DNA from: Arthrobacter sp. AFG7.2 | Lineage (GTDB): Bacteria; Actinomycetota; Actinomycetes; Actinomycetales; Micrococcaceae | NCBI RefSeq assembly: GCF_002892835.1 | Contig: NZ_PJMB01000004.1 | Span: 124,001 to 188,000 of the forward strand | Direction: 5' to 3' | DNA length: 64,000 nt | In this document: one piece after another, positions 7,877-14,949 of the stretch | Numbering within the stretch: position 1 is the stretch's first letter | Layout: every line of letters begins with the position of its first letter | The notes under the pieces: generated by a model | Seen by the model: the letters and a program-made list of their open reading frames with translations, nothing else | What the model was told of the DNA's origin: nothing | Database searches by the model: none | Position numbers and translations under genes: made by a program

Positions 7877-7896
7877 GGCGTTAACAGGGCGTGCGG

Positions 7897-8664
7897 TTAC
7901 CGCTTGCCCTTCTTCCGGGATCCCTTGCCCCGCCCCTTGTCCGGGTTGGGGGCGTACCGCTGGGCAACCTTGGGTGCCTTCTTAGCTCCGGTGCCCCGCC
8001 GGTCCGGTTTGGGGTCCTTCTTGGTTTTCACCGGTTGGGCTGAGGGCTGGCGTGAGCTTTGCGCCGTCCGCCCCCGCACGATCCCAATGAACTCCTCGAT
8101 CACCTCGTCGGTGGACTCCGCGGGCCATACCAGGGCGATTTCCGTCCCGGCGGCACCGGTCAGCCGCCGCGCCACGGTGTCCTTGACGTTCAGGTGGCGC
8201 GCGACGGACATGGGGAGGATTGCCAGGCCAACGCCCGACGCCACCACCTCCAAGGCAGGCCCAGGGCCGCCAAGAGCAACTACGTCAAGGAAGGCTTCCT
8301 GTTCCAGGTCGGCCAGGGCCACTTCCTCGAACACCGAGATCTCGTGCCCCTTGGGCGCCACCACCACCGGCTGTTCCTCGTACAGCGGAATGACGTTGAA
8401 GCCCTCGCGGTCCACGGGGAGCCGGACAAAGCTGAGGTCCGCTGAACCGTCACGAAGCACTTCCAGCTGCGCGCCGTCGTCGGACATAAATGCCTGCAGC
8501 GGAACGTCCGGCATCCGCTCTTCCCAGCGCCGGATCCACTTGCCCGGCGTCACTCCGGCCACGTAGGCGATGCGGAGTTCGCGCGGTGCGGCGTCGTCCG
8601 CCTGGTCAACCGGCTGGGCCTGGTCGGCAGGACCAGTGGTTTGGGGGATGTTGTCGGAGGGCAC
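7897..8664 (-). CDS. LysR-type substrate-binding domain protein lacking the HTH
   Basis: The protein (255 residues from a GTG at 8664; an ATG at 8703 would add 13) consists of a LysR effector-binding fold: ELRIAYVAGVTPGKW, a central SADLSFVRLP, then ALEVVASGVGLAILPMSVA. There is no N-terminal winged helix-turn-helix. It ends in a Lys/Arg/Pro-rich basic tail of about 45 residues that could bind nucleic acid. Without an HTH it cannot act as an ordinary LysR regulator. It is divergent from a DUF5997 gene with starts under 40 bp apart, suggesting shared control. The choice of start is uncertain because no clear Shine-Dalgarno is visible. Confidence 0.75.
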   Translation of the reverse strand: MPSDNIPQTTGPADQAQPVDQADDAAPRELRIAYVAGVTPGKWIRRWEERMPDVPLQAFMSDDGAQLEVLRDGSADLSFVRLPVDREGFNVIPLYEEQPVVVAPKGHEISVFEEVALADLEQEAFLDVVALGGPGPALEVVASGVGLAILPMSVARHLNVKDTVARRLTGAAGTEIALVWPAESTDEVIEEFIGIVRGRTAQSSRQPSAQPVKTKKDPKPDRRGTGAKKAPKVAQRYAPNPDKGRGKGSRKKGKR

Positions 8665-8701
8665 GTCTTCACAGTACCGTCCGCCCGGATACCCTTGAAG
8701 C

Positions 8702-9106
8702 ATGACCTCTGCAAACTCCCAGTCCATGAAGCCGGCCACTGTTGCCAAGAAACTTGGCATCTATCTGCCCGCAACACCGCAGGAGTTCCAGGATTCAACC
8801 ATTACCCGCGCCGAGTTCGCCGAACTGCAGGCCAACCCGCCGGAATGGCTTGCCGAACTCCGCCGCAACGGCCCGCATCCCCGTCCCGTTGTGGCCCAGA
8901 AGCTCAACGTTTCCATCAGTGGACTGGCCCGCGGCGGGATCGAGGACGCACTGACGACGGCGGAGATCACCGCCCTGCTGCAGGCTCCCCCGCAGTGGCT
9001 GGTCACCGAGCGTGCCACCCACGCCGCAGTCCGGGCCCAGGCCCAGCGCGTCAAAGAAGAATCCGCCAAGAAGGAAGCCAAGCGGGCACGGGCCTCGGCC
9101 GAGTAG
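8702..9106 (+). CDS. DUF5997 family protein
   Basis: The 134-residue protein resembles the small actinobacterial family DUF5997: MKPATVAKKLGIYLPATPQEFQD near the N-terminus, an LQANPPEWLAELRRNGPHPRPVVAQKL core, then a second similar ALLQAPPQWL segment. The two PPxWL elements look like an internal duplication. The C-terminal 30 residues are Ala/Lys/Glu-rich and helical. Function is unknown. It is transcribed divergently from the HTH-less LysR-like gene, a pairing that suggests a common role. The end lies 19 bp from the convergent glyoxalase-fold gene. Confidence 0.72.
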   Translation: MTSANSQSMKPATVAKKLGIYLPATPQEFQDSTITRAEFAELQANPPEWLAELRRNGPHPRPVVAQKLNVSISGLARGGIEDALTTAEITALLQAPPQWLVTERATHAAVRAQAQRVKEESAKKEAKRARASAE

Positions 9107-9125
9107 CTCTGCCCCGGGCTGCCGG

Positions 9126-9506
9126 TCAGTCCTGGTGCAGCTGGATGAAGTTGCCGCAGCCGTCGTCGAACACTGCGCTGATCCCTGAAGGATCCTCCGC
9201 TGGCTCGCTCTTGAACACGACACCCGCGTTCACCAGCCGGTCGTATTCCGCCCGCACATCCGTGACGCCGAACACGATGGCCGGCATCCCGGCGTCGTGC
9301 AGCGCATTCATGTAGTTGGCGCCGATCGGGTTATCGCTGGGTTCAAGCAGCAGGCCCACCGAGCCTGCATCAGCGCCCGGGTCCTTGATGATGAACAGGT
9401 TGTACTCGGGCATGGCCATCAGGGTCTCGAAGCCGAGGGTGCCGGTGTAGAAGGCGTGGGCGGCGGCCGGGTCCTTGACGTGGATGCTGCACATTTTGAG
9501 TCTCAT
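9126..9506 (-). CDS. VOC (glyoxalase/bleomycin resistance/dioxygenase) family protein
   Basis: The 126-residue protein has the paired beta-alpha-beta-beta-beta layout of the vicinal-oxygen-chelate fold: MCSIHVKDPAAAHAFYTGTLGFE at the N-terminus and GVTDVRAEYDRLVNAGVVFKSEP with a terminal DDGCGNFIQLHQD. Metal-binding positions such as the His of SIHV and the late Glu/Gln positions are compatible with a VOC enzyme, but the substrate cannot be named. The ATG at 9506 is preferred because the upstream extension lacks family similarity. It stands alone, convergent with DUF5997. Confidence 0.82.
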   Translation of the reverse strand: MRLKMCSIHVKDPAAAHAFYTGTLGFETLMAMPEYNLFIIKDPGADAGSVGLLLEPSDNPIGANYMNALHDAGMPAIVFGVTDVRAEYDRLVNAGVVFKSEPAEDPSGISAVFDDGCGNFIQLHQD

Positions 9507-9767
9507 GGTGCCTAGGGTACGCGTCGAAGCAGGGCAGAGGTTCCCATCGTCGTCCACGACGCCGCCCTCAGCCACCTGGCAGCTCCGCCGCTTCAAGGGT
9601 CCATGCGGGACCTGAAACGCGGGCTGCCGCATAGTCCGCAGGACTGTTCAGGCTGATGTCCCGGGCGTCGGCCCAGGCCATTGACCACGGTTCCCGAACA
9701 GGGTGCAATGGAATGACCAGTCCGGGAATCCGCGGCCCGGGCGTGCGCTGGAGGTCAGGTGTTCGCC

Positions 9768-10370
9768 ATGGGGGATGGAGTGTTCGAGGGACTGCTCCAG
9801 GGGGTCTGGGCCCTGATGCTCGCGGGCCCGGTGCTGGTGGCGGGTGTTGCCGCAACGGTTTTTGTGGTCCGGCGCCGGGCCCTTTCCGGCGGGGCCAGCG
9901 GGAGTGAACGTTCGGACCAGCTGTTCTGGGACCTGTTCCTGGGCTCAGCAGTTGCGGTCCCTGCGCTGCTGATCCCCACCCTGATTTCTCCGTGGACCGG
10001 CCTGTTCCTGGGCGGGGCGGGCGTGGCTGCGGGCATCGCTGCCTACCGGGGCACCCCCAAGTATCTTGCACGGCGCGCCGCCCGCAGTGACCACCGCGCA
10101 CTGGAGTCCGCCCACCTGGCAGCCCAGGCCCGGCATGATGAACTGATTGCCCGTTGGCGGCGCTATGAGCTGGACCCGGCCTGCAGCATCGACTATCCGG
10201 CCCTTACCGACGTCCGGCTTCCGGAGACGTCAGCCCTGATCAAGGCGATGCGGGCGGCGGACCAGCTGCGCAGCGATCCCCACCAGGAATATCCCGACGC
10301 CGTCACCCGCCTGGCTGCCTCCCTCGCCGCTGCCGAGCGGGCAGCCGGCGTTCCGGCGGAACAGGCCTAG
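9768..10370 (+). CDS. Predicted two-helix membrane protein of unknown family
   Basis: About 200 residues; not assigned to a named family. Two hydrophobic stretches occur near the N-terminus (about residues 12-33 and 55-90, the latter probably two short helices around PTLISPWTG). They are followed by a basic loop and a soluble, Ala/Arg/Glu-rich helical region. A GGAGGT lies 12 bases upstream of the ATG at 9768; a GTG at 9759 is an alternative start but sits too close to that site. Neighbours give no functional hint. The soluble C-terminal part begins after positively charged residues and is therefore probably cytoplasmic. Confidence 0.6.
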   Translation: MGDGVFEGLLQGVWALMLAGPVLVAGVAATVFVVRRRALSGGASGSERSDQLFWDLFLGSAVAVPALLIPTLISPWTGLFLGGAGVAAGIAAYRGTPKYLARRAARSDHRALESAHLAAQARHDELIARWRRYELDPACSIDYPALTDVRLPETSALIKAMRAADQLRSDPHQEYPDAVTRLAASLAAAERAAGVPAEQA

Positions 10371-10452
10371 GTGGCAGTTTTTCAAACGGCCGACGTTAAG
10401 TGGTGTGTCGGCCGCAGTGGAGTGGGCTGGCGGACGGCGATAGCATCCGAAG

Positions 10453-11055
10453 ATGAAGCCAGAGGAATTACCAGCACGTGACCAGTTCGGCCGGCTGCTG
10501 GAGGACCGCGGGGTCTGGCGGCAGGCAACCACCCTCGCAGCAGCCGGTGAGTTGACCGCCCGTTGGCTGGCGGGCGCAAGCTCCTACCAGCCGGGGCACT
10601 TGGCGCCCGGCTTTGACGAGGAGACCACCCCCATCGCGGCTGCCCTGGCAGAGCTGAACCGGAACGGGCTGTTCACCAAGGAGTCGCAGCCCGGCCTGAT
10701 GTCCGGCCCTGCCGTGCAGCGGGAGTACGTCACGGGTTTTTGCAGCGCCACCATGGCAGGAGCACTGTTATCGCTCTCCACCCGCACCGAACTGGTGACC
10801 GTAGCCCACGCCCCCGGTGAGGAGAGCAGCGCCGCCATCCCCGTGACCCTCGCCGGAACGGAGGTGACCACAGTGCTCGGCTCCAGCGAAAACCCGGTGG
10901 ACGAGGAACAGATCCGGGACTGGGCGGAGGAAACCAACGATCATCTCGCGCTGCTGCTTGCGGACTCCTGGTACGTGGAAATCCTGGACCCGGTGTGGGG
11001 CCGCACTGATGTGCTGCTGCCGGCGGTACTTGGGGCACTGACAGGCCAGGATTAA
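10453..11055 (+). CDS. Conserved protein, possibly DUF6919
   Basis: The 200-residue soluble protein resembles the actinobacterial DUF6919 pattern: VWRQATTLAAAGELTARWLAG near the N-terminus, then a segment ALAELNRNGLFTKESQPG and QREYVTGF. I recognise this family only loosely. No catalytic motif or membrane segment is visible. It follows the membrane protein by 82 bp on the same strand but shows no overlap, so an operon is possible rather than clear. Downstream is a strong palindromic terminator shared with the convergent PNPOx-like gene. Confidence 0.6.
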   Translation: MKPEELPARDQFGRLLEDRGVWRQATTLAAAGELTARWLAGASSYQPGHLAPGFDEETTPIAAALAELNRNGLFTKESQPGLMSGPAVQREYVTGFCSATMAGALLSLSTRTELVTVAHAPGEESSAAIPVTLAGTEVTTVLGSSENPVDEEQIRDWAEETNDHLALLLADSWYVEILDPVWGRTDVLLPAVLGALTGQD

Positions 11056-11090
11056 CCTGCTGCCGGGCCCGCACCCCTGACCGTCCCGCT

Positions 11091-11124
11091 TTAACGCCCC
11101 ACTCGCGTTAACGCCCCAGTCGCG
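11091..11124 (+). repeat. Two tandem 17-bp repeats before a palindrome
   Basis: TTAACGCCCCACTCGCG (11091-11107) is followed directly by TTAACGCCCCAGTCGCG (11108-11124), differing at one base. They lie between the DUF6919-like stop and the palindromic terminator. Confidence 0.7.
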
Positions 11125-11127
11125 CCA

Positions 11128-11157
11128 AAGGCGGGGCAGCACGTGCTGCCCCGCCTT
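11128..11157. terminator. Perfect 30-bp palindromic bidirectional terminator
   Basis: AAGGCGGGGCAGCAC and its exact complement form a loopless 30-bp dyad between the convergent DUF6919-like and PNPOx-like genes. The flanking AA/TT gives short T runs on either strand. Confidence 0.7.
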
Positions 11158-11170
11158 GGTGCATGTGAAC

Positions 11171-11653
11171 CTACAGCTCCACCGTGCCGCTCTCGCCAAC
11201 ACTCATCCTGCTGTTCGTAACCTTGGACTTGACCCACTGGAGCACCGTGGCAGCGGTGCCGCCGGGGCTGGTCCAGTATTCCGCCGAGTCCGAGTCGATG
11301 CGGAGCAGGCACACCTCGGGGGTGTCCGGGCCATCCGGGAACCACGCTTCAACAGCCTGGTTCCACATTTCACGGATTTTCTCCCGGTCCGTGACAACCT
11401 GAGCCGTTCCCGCAACGGATACCCATTCGGTGTTCTTGCCGAAGGAAACGTTGACGCGGGGGTCTGCCCGGACATGGGCAACCTGCGAGGTGCCGAGTCC
11501 CGTGAAGAACCACATATCGCCGTCGTCCTTGACATCCTGGACAGCCAGCGGCCGGCTCACGAGGGCGCCTTCTTCGTTGATGGTGGTCAACATCCCGATG
11601 TGGGAATCGTTGATGATGTCCGTAACCTTGCTGATGCTCTCAGTGTCAGTCAT
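11171..11653 (-). CDS. Pyridoxamine 5'-phosphate oxidase-fold protein (general stress protein 26-like)
   Basis: The 160-residue protein has the split-barrel flavin-binding fold of general stress protein 26: ISKVTDIINDSHIGMLTTINEEG at the start, then LVSRPLAVQDV, DMWFFTGLGTSQVAHV and WVSVAGTAQVV. Such proteins bind FMN, FAD or F420 in the cytoplasm; which cofactor is used here is not evident. The ATG at 11653 follows GAGGTGAG. A perfect TAAGCATGCTTA palindrome sits about 60 bp upstream. The related motif before the LEA-like operon suggests shared stress control. Confidence 0.85.
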   Translation of the reverse strand: MTDTESISKVTDIINDSHIGMLTTINEEGALVSRPLAVQDVKDDGDMWFFTGLGTSQVAHVRADPRVNVSFGKNTEWVSVAGTAQVVTDREKIREMWNQAVEAWFPDGPDTPEVCLLRIDSDSAEYWTSPGGTAATVLQWVKSKVTNSRMSVGESGTVEL

Positions 11654-11708
11654 ATCTCACCTCAATCGTCTGCGTTGCAGGGAAACTCCCCACCAGCCAG
11701 CCTATTGG

Positions 11709-11720
11709 TAAGCATGCTTA
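11709..11720. promoter_or_regulatory. Perfect TAAGCATGCTTA palindrome upstream of PNPOx-like gene
   Basis: A perfect 12-bp dyad about 56 bp before the start of the stress-protein-like gene. Variants with the same TAAG/CTTA half-sites occur at 3840-3851 and 5631-5642, also next to stress-type genes. This is a candidate operator for an unknown regulator. Confidence 0.45.
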
Positions 11721-11764
11721 TTTTCCAGCCCGGAAGGCCTTGTCCGCCCTGCGCTGAACCGGGA

Positions 11765-13156
11765 TCAGGCGCCGGCGGGCACGGCCACAAGCGCGGTCTC
11801 GGCGACCCTGACAGCAGTCTGCCGGCCCATCCGGATGGCACCGTCCACGTGTTGGTAGCCTTCGGCGGCGAGGTCGGAGCAGGACCAGTAGATGGGCCCT
11901 ACCGGTGCCAGCTGGTCCTTACCATAGCGGTGCAGTCCCCCGAGGTCATAGCTGGCCGCGTACGCACCGCGGGTCCATTCCTCCGAGCCCCAGTCCGACT
12001 CGTAGTACACCTCGGGCTCAAGTGCCTCGGCGCCGAGGAACCCGGCAATGGATTCCAGGATGGCGCGCTTGCGCTCTTTGGCATCCAGCTCGAAGACGGC
12101 GTCGGCCTTTTCATCCGACACAAAGCCCACCAGGGTGCCTCTCGTGTCCCCGAAGTTGGTGTTGTCATAGACCTCCTGGACCAGGGACCCGGCCCCGAAG
12201 CAGGTGCCGGAGAGGCCGGAGTTGCGCCAGAACGGGCGGCTGTAGACCGCGTGGACCTTGATGACCAGACCCAGTGACTGGTGCTGGTGCATCTGGTGCT
12301 GGCGCCGGGGCAGCGGCGGGTTGAACGAGACTCTGGAATAGAGGTTGGGCGGCACGGCCATGATCACGAACCGGGCGTTCACCGTGGCCCGGTCTGATTC
12401 GACGGTGACGCGGTGGCCGCCGTCTGCGTCCGGCTCCCAGTTGATGGTGCGCACCGGGGCATTAAGTACGACGTCGTCACCCAGCTCCTGTGCGAGCAGC
12501 AGTGATACCTGCTGCATACCGCCCACCACCCGCCGGTCCAGGATGAAGTCTTCGTCCGTCAGATGGCTGAAGGATCCGGCGGAGGCCGCCATCAGGACCG
12601 CCTGCAGGGCCGAGAACGCGTGGGCCGGCTTGGTGAGCATTCCGCCGGCGATGAACAGGCCGATGTTGCTGCATGCCTCCTCATTGGCCGAGTTCTGCCG
12701 CAGCCAGTGGTGGAAGGAAATGGTGTCGAGCTCGCGCGCCTTGGGATGAGCCCAGGGTTCGGTGGCACCAATTTCGGCGGCGAGGCCATCGAGCAGGGCG
12801 GTAAGTTTGCTCATTTCGGCCTCGGTGTCCGCGTCCACGGGGAAGGTATCGCCCGTGTAGCGGACCGGGATTCCGTCCTTGCCGATATACATCGACTGGC
12901 CCTCCCGGTAGCGGGAGTACGTCTGCAGGCCGAGTTCGTCCAGCAGCTCCAGGAGTACGGTCTGGTCCGGCGAGACCCACTGGCCACCGATTTCGAGCAT
13001 GGCTCCGTCCACGGTGTCGGTCCAGGTGCGGCCGCCCACCCGGTCACGCGCCTCAAGCACCGCGACGCTCAGGCCCGCCCTCTTCAGTTCACGGGCAGCG
13101 GTAAGCCCGGAGGGTCCGGCTCCAACGACCACGACGTCGCGGTTCAGGTTCAGCAT
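11765..13156 (-). CDS. Flavin monoamine oxidase family protein (putrescine oxidase-like)
   Basis: The 463-residue protein is a flavin amine oxidase. The N-terminal FAD-binding motif (VVVVGAGPSGLTAARELKR, near residues 8-26) is followed by LEARDRVGGRTWT and EIGGQWVSP, and the C-terminal FAD segment holds DGAIRMGRQTAVRVAE. It should oxidatively deaminate an amine such as putrescine or a monoamine, releasing ammonia and peroxide. Resemblance to actinobacterial putrescine oxidase is an impression, not proof of substrate. The start follows AGAGAGGA. A TetR gene is divergent, with a perfect inverted repeat between them, so amine-responsive repression is likely. Confidence 0.88.
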   Translation of the reverse strand: MLNLNRDVVVVGAGPSGLTAARELKRAGLSVAVLEARDRVGGRTWTDTVDGAMLEIGGQWVSPDQTVLLELLDELGLQTYSRYREGQSMYIGKDGIPVRYTGDTFPVDADTEAEMSKLTALLDGLAAEIGATEPWAHPKARELDTISFHHWLRQNSANEEACSNIGLFIAGGMLTKPAHAFSALQAVLMAASAGSFSHLTDEDFILDRRVVGGMQQVSLLLAQELGDDVVLNAPVRTINWEPDADGGHRVTVESDRATVNARFVIMAVPPNLYSRVSFNPPLPRRQHQMHQHQSLGLVIKVHAVYSRPFWRNSGLSGTCFGAGSLVQEVYDNTNFGDTRGTLVGFVSDEKADAVFELDAKERKRAILESIAGFLGAEALEPEVYYESDWGSEEWTRGAYAASYDLGGLHRYGKDQLAPVGPIYWSCSDLAAEGYQHVDGAIRMGRQTAVRVAETALVAVPAGA

Positions 13157-13193
13157 GATGTCCTCTCTTCGGTCCTGCGATGACGGGGACCGC

Positions 13194-13214
13194 TAAATGA
13201 ATGCCGTTCATTTA
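13194..13214. promoter_or_regulatory. TetR-type operator (8-bp inverted repeat, 5-bp spacer)
   Basis: TAAATGAA, then TGCCG, then TTCATTTA forms a perfect 21-bp dyad 38 bp upstream of the amine oxidase start and 80 bp before the TetR gene. It is the obvious binding site for the divergently encoded TetR protein. Confidence 0.7.
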
Positions 13215-13293
13215 TTAGAACTATAGCGCCTGGCGCACGCGACCGGAAGGGCCGGGTGGAATAATGCTGGAGACCACCAATGAAAGGGCAGGA

Positions 13294-13980
13294 ATGCCGG
13301 CAGTATCAGCCACCCAAGGGCGCTCACCAGGGAATGCCGGAACGCAGAGGCGGAAGGCCGGCAGGCCGTCAGCCGCTGTCCTGGACAAAGCCGGCATTAC
13401 GGCCGGCGCCCTGAAGCTCATCAGCCGGAAAGGCTACGACGGCCTCACCATGGCTGCCCTGGCAAAGCAGCTGGAGGTGGCGCCGTCGGCCCTGTACAAC
13501 CACGTGGCAGCCAAACGTGACGTGCTTCTCCTCGTGGAGGACCACCTCACCGCCCTTGTGGATGTGTCCGGCTTCGGCACTGCGTCCTGGGAGCAGGCCG
13601 TACGGACCTGGGCCTGGAGCTACCGGAACGTTTTCGCCGAGCACACGCCGCTGATTCCCGTGATTGCAGTCCTTCCCGTCACCGACGCGCCGCAGACCCT
13701 GGCCATGTACGAGACCGTCAGCAAGGGCTTCCTGGCTGCAGGATTTCCACAGGAACGCGTCGTGTCCTCGATTGTGGCCCTGGAATCCTTCATCTTCGGC
13801 TCTGCCTATGACGTCACCGCACCGGAGGACATTTTCGAATCCGGTTCGATGGCGGAGTCCACCCCGAACTTCACGGCCGCGGTGCGAAGCTCCGCCGGCG
13901 TGCCGGGACGCCCGGCTGACGTGGCTTTCGAGCTTGGACTCGAGGCGCTGATCTCAGGGCTGGGTGCCCTGCGGGGCTGA
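13294..13980 (+). CDS. TetR/AcrR family transcriptional regulator
   Basis: The 228-residue protein has a TetR DNA-binding domain at about residues 25-75 (AGALKLISRKGYDGLTMAALAKQ followed by VAPSALYNHVAAKRD), and a C-terminal ligand-binding/dimerisation domain similar to the TetR_C group. It probably represses the divergent amine oxidase gene and itself through the dyad at 13194-13214. ATG 13294 is preferred, preceded by a purine-rich stretch; an ATG at 13264 is possible. The last 27 bp overlap the end of the convergent oleD gene. Confidence 0.87.
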   Translation: MPAVSATQGRSPGNAGTQRRKAGRPSAAVLDKAGITAGALKLISRKGYDGLTMAALAKQLEVAPSALYNHVAAKRDVLLLVEDHLTALVDVSGFGTASWEQAVRTWAWSYRNVFAEHTPLIPVIAVLPVTDAPQTLAMYETVSKGFLAAGFPQERVVSSIVALESFIFGSAYDVTAPEDIFESGSMAESTPNFTAAVRSSAGVPGRPADVAFELGLEALISGLGALRG

Positions 13981-14949
13981 ACGGGACGCATAGTGTTCCG
14001 CCAGCCTCGCCAGTCCCTCGTCAAGCGGGACGGCGGGCTTCCAGTCGAGGAGTTCCCGCGTTTCGCGCTGGTCGAACCAGTGGGCGGTGGAGAGCTGCTC
14101 GGCGAGGAACCTCGTCATGGGCGGCTCCTCTTGCCGCCCCGCCCGGGTCCAGACCTTCTCCACTACCGCTCCTGCCGCGCGCGCCACCGCACCCGGCACG
14201 GACCACGACGGCGCCGGGACACCTCCCGCGGCGCAGATTCCCGCCAGCAGCTCGCCCACCGGACGCGGCTCGCCGTTGCTCACCACCAAGGCCCGGCCAT
14301 GGACGTGTTCCATGCGGTGCAGGGCGGCGACGATGGCCGCTGCGGCGTTGTCCACGTAGGTGGTGTCGATCAAGGCAGCACCGGCATCGAGCAACGGCAG
14401 CCGGCCCCGGCCGGCGCGTGCCAGGACCCGCTCCACCAGCTGGGTGTCGCCCGGTCCCCACACAATGTGCGGGCGCACCGCTGCGACCCGGAACTCCGGA
14501 GTGTCTGCGGCCAGCGCCAAGAGCTCGGCCTCGGCCTTGGTGCGGGAGTAGTCGCCGTGCGCACGCCGGGGATCAGCCGGCTCGGCGCCAAGCCCGGCGA
14601 TGGCGGCGCCCGAATTGGCCACGGACGGGGACGAGACGAAGACCAGGTCCCTCACCCCGGCCGCACGGGCGCACTGGAGGAGGCGGCGGGTCCCCTCGAC
14701 ATTCACCTCATCGAACTCTGCGGCGCGGCCAGTGAAAGAAACTTTCGCGGCCAGGTGGATGACTCCTTCGGCGCCTTCGACTGCCCGCTGAAGCGCTGCA
14801 CCGTCGGCAACTGAACCGCAGAAGTCCGTGGCGCCGTCGACCCCTGATGGACGCCGCTGGAAGGTCGCAACGGCGTGGCCCTGGCGTACCAGCAGCCGCG
14901 CCACTTCTCCCCCCAGCAGCCCGCTTGCGCCCGTGACAAGGACCCTCAT
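13954..14949 (-). CDS. oleD: OleD-like NAD(P)-dependent reductase (2-alkyl-3-ketoalkanoate reductase)
   Basis: The 331-residue protein is an extended SDR with the Rossmann motif VTGASGLLGGEVA (residues 4-16) and the catalytic DYSRTK (Tyr-x-x-x-Lys), preceded by a Ser in FVSSPSVANSG. In the known olefin pathway OleD reduces the beta-keto acid made by OleA to a beta-hydroxy acid. Assignment rests on its position directly after oleA and oleBC. The ATG at 14949 overlaps the oleBC stop (ATGA). The 3' end overlaps the end of the convergent TetR gene by 27 bp. Confidence 0.88.
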   Translation of the reverse strand: MRVLVTGASGLLGGEVARLLVRQGHAVATFQRRPSGVDGATDFCGSVADGAALQRAVEGAEGVIHLAAKVSFTGRAAEFDEVNVEGTRRLLQCARAAGVRDLVFVSSPSVANSGAAIAGLGAEPADPRRAHGDYSRTKAEAELLALAADTPEFRVAAVRPHIVWGPGDTQLVERVLARAGRGRLPLLDAGAALIDTTYVDNAAAAIVAALHRMEHVHGRALVVSNGEPRPVGELLAGICAAGGVPAPSWSVPGAVARAAGAVVEKVWTRAGRQEEPPMTRFLAEQLSTAHWFDQRETRELLDWKPAVPLDEGLARLAEHYASRSAPQGTQP

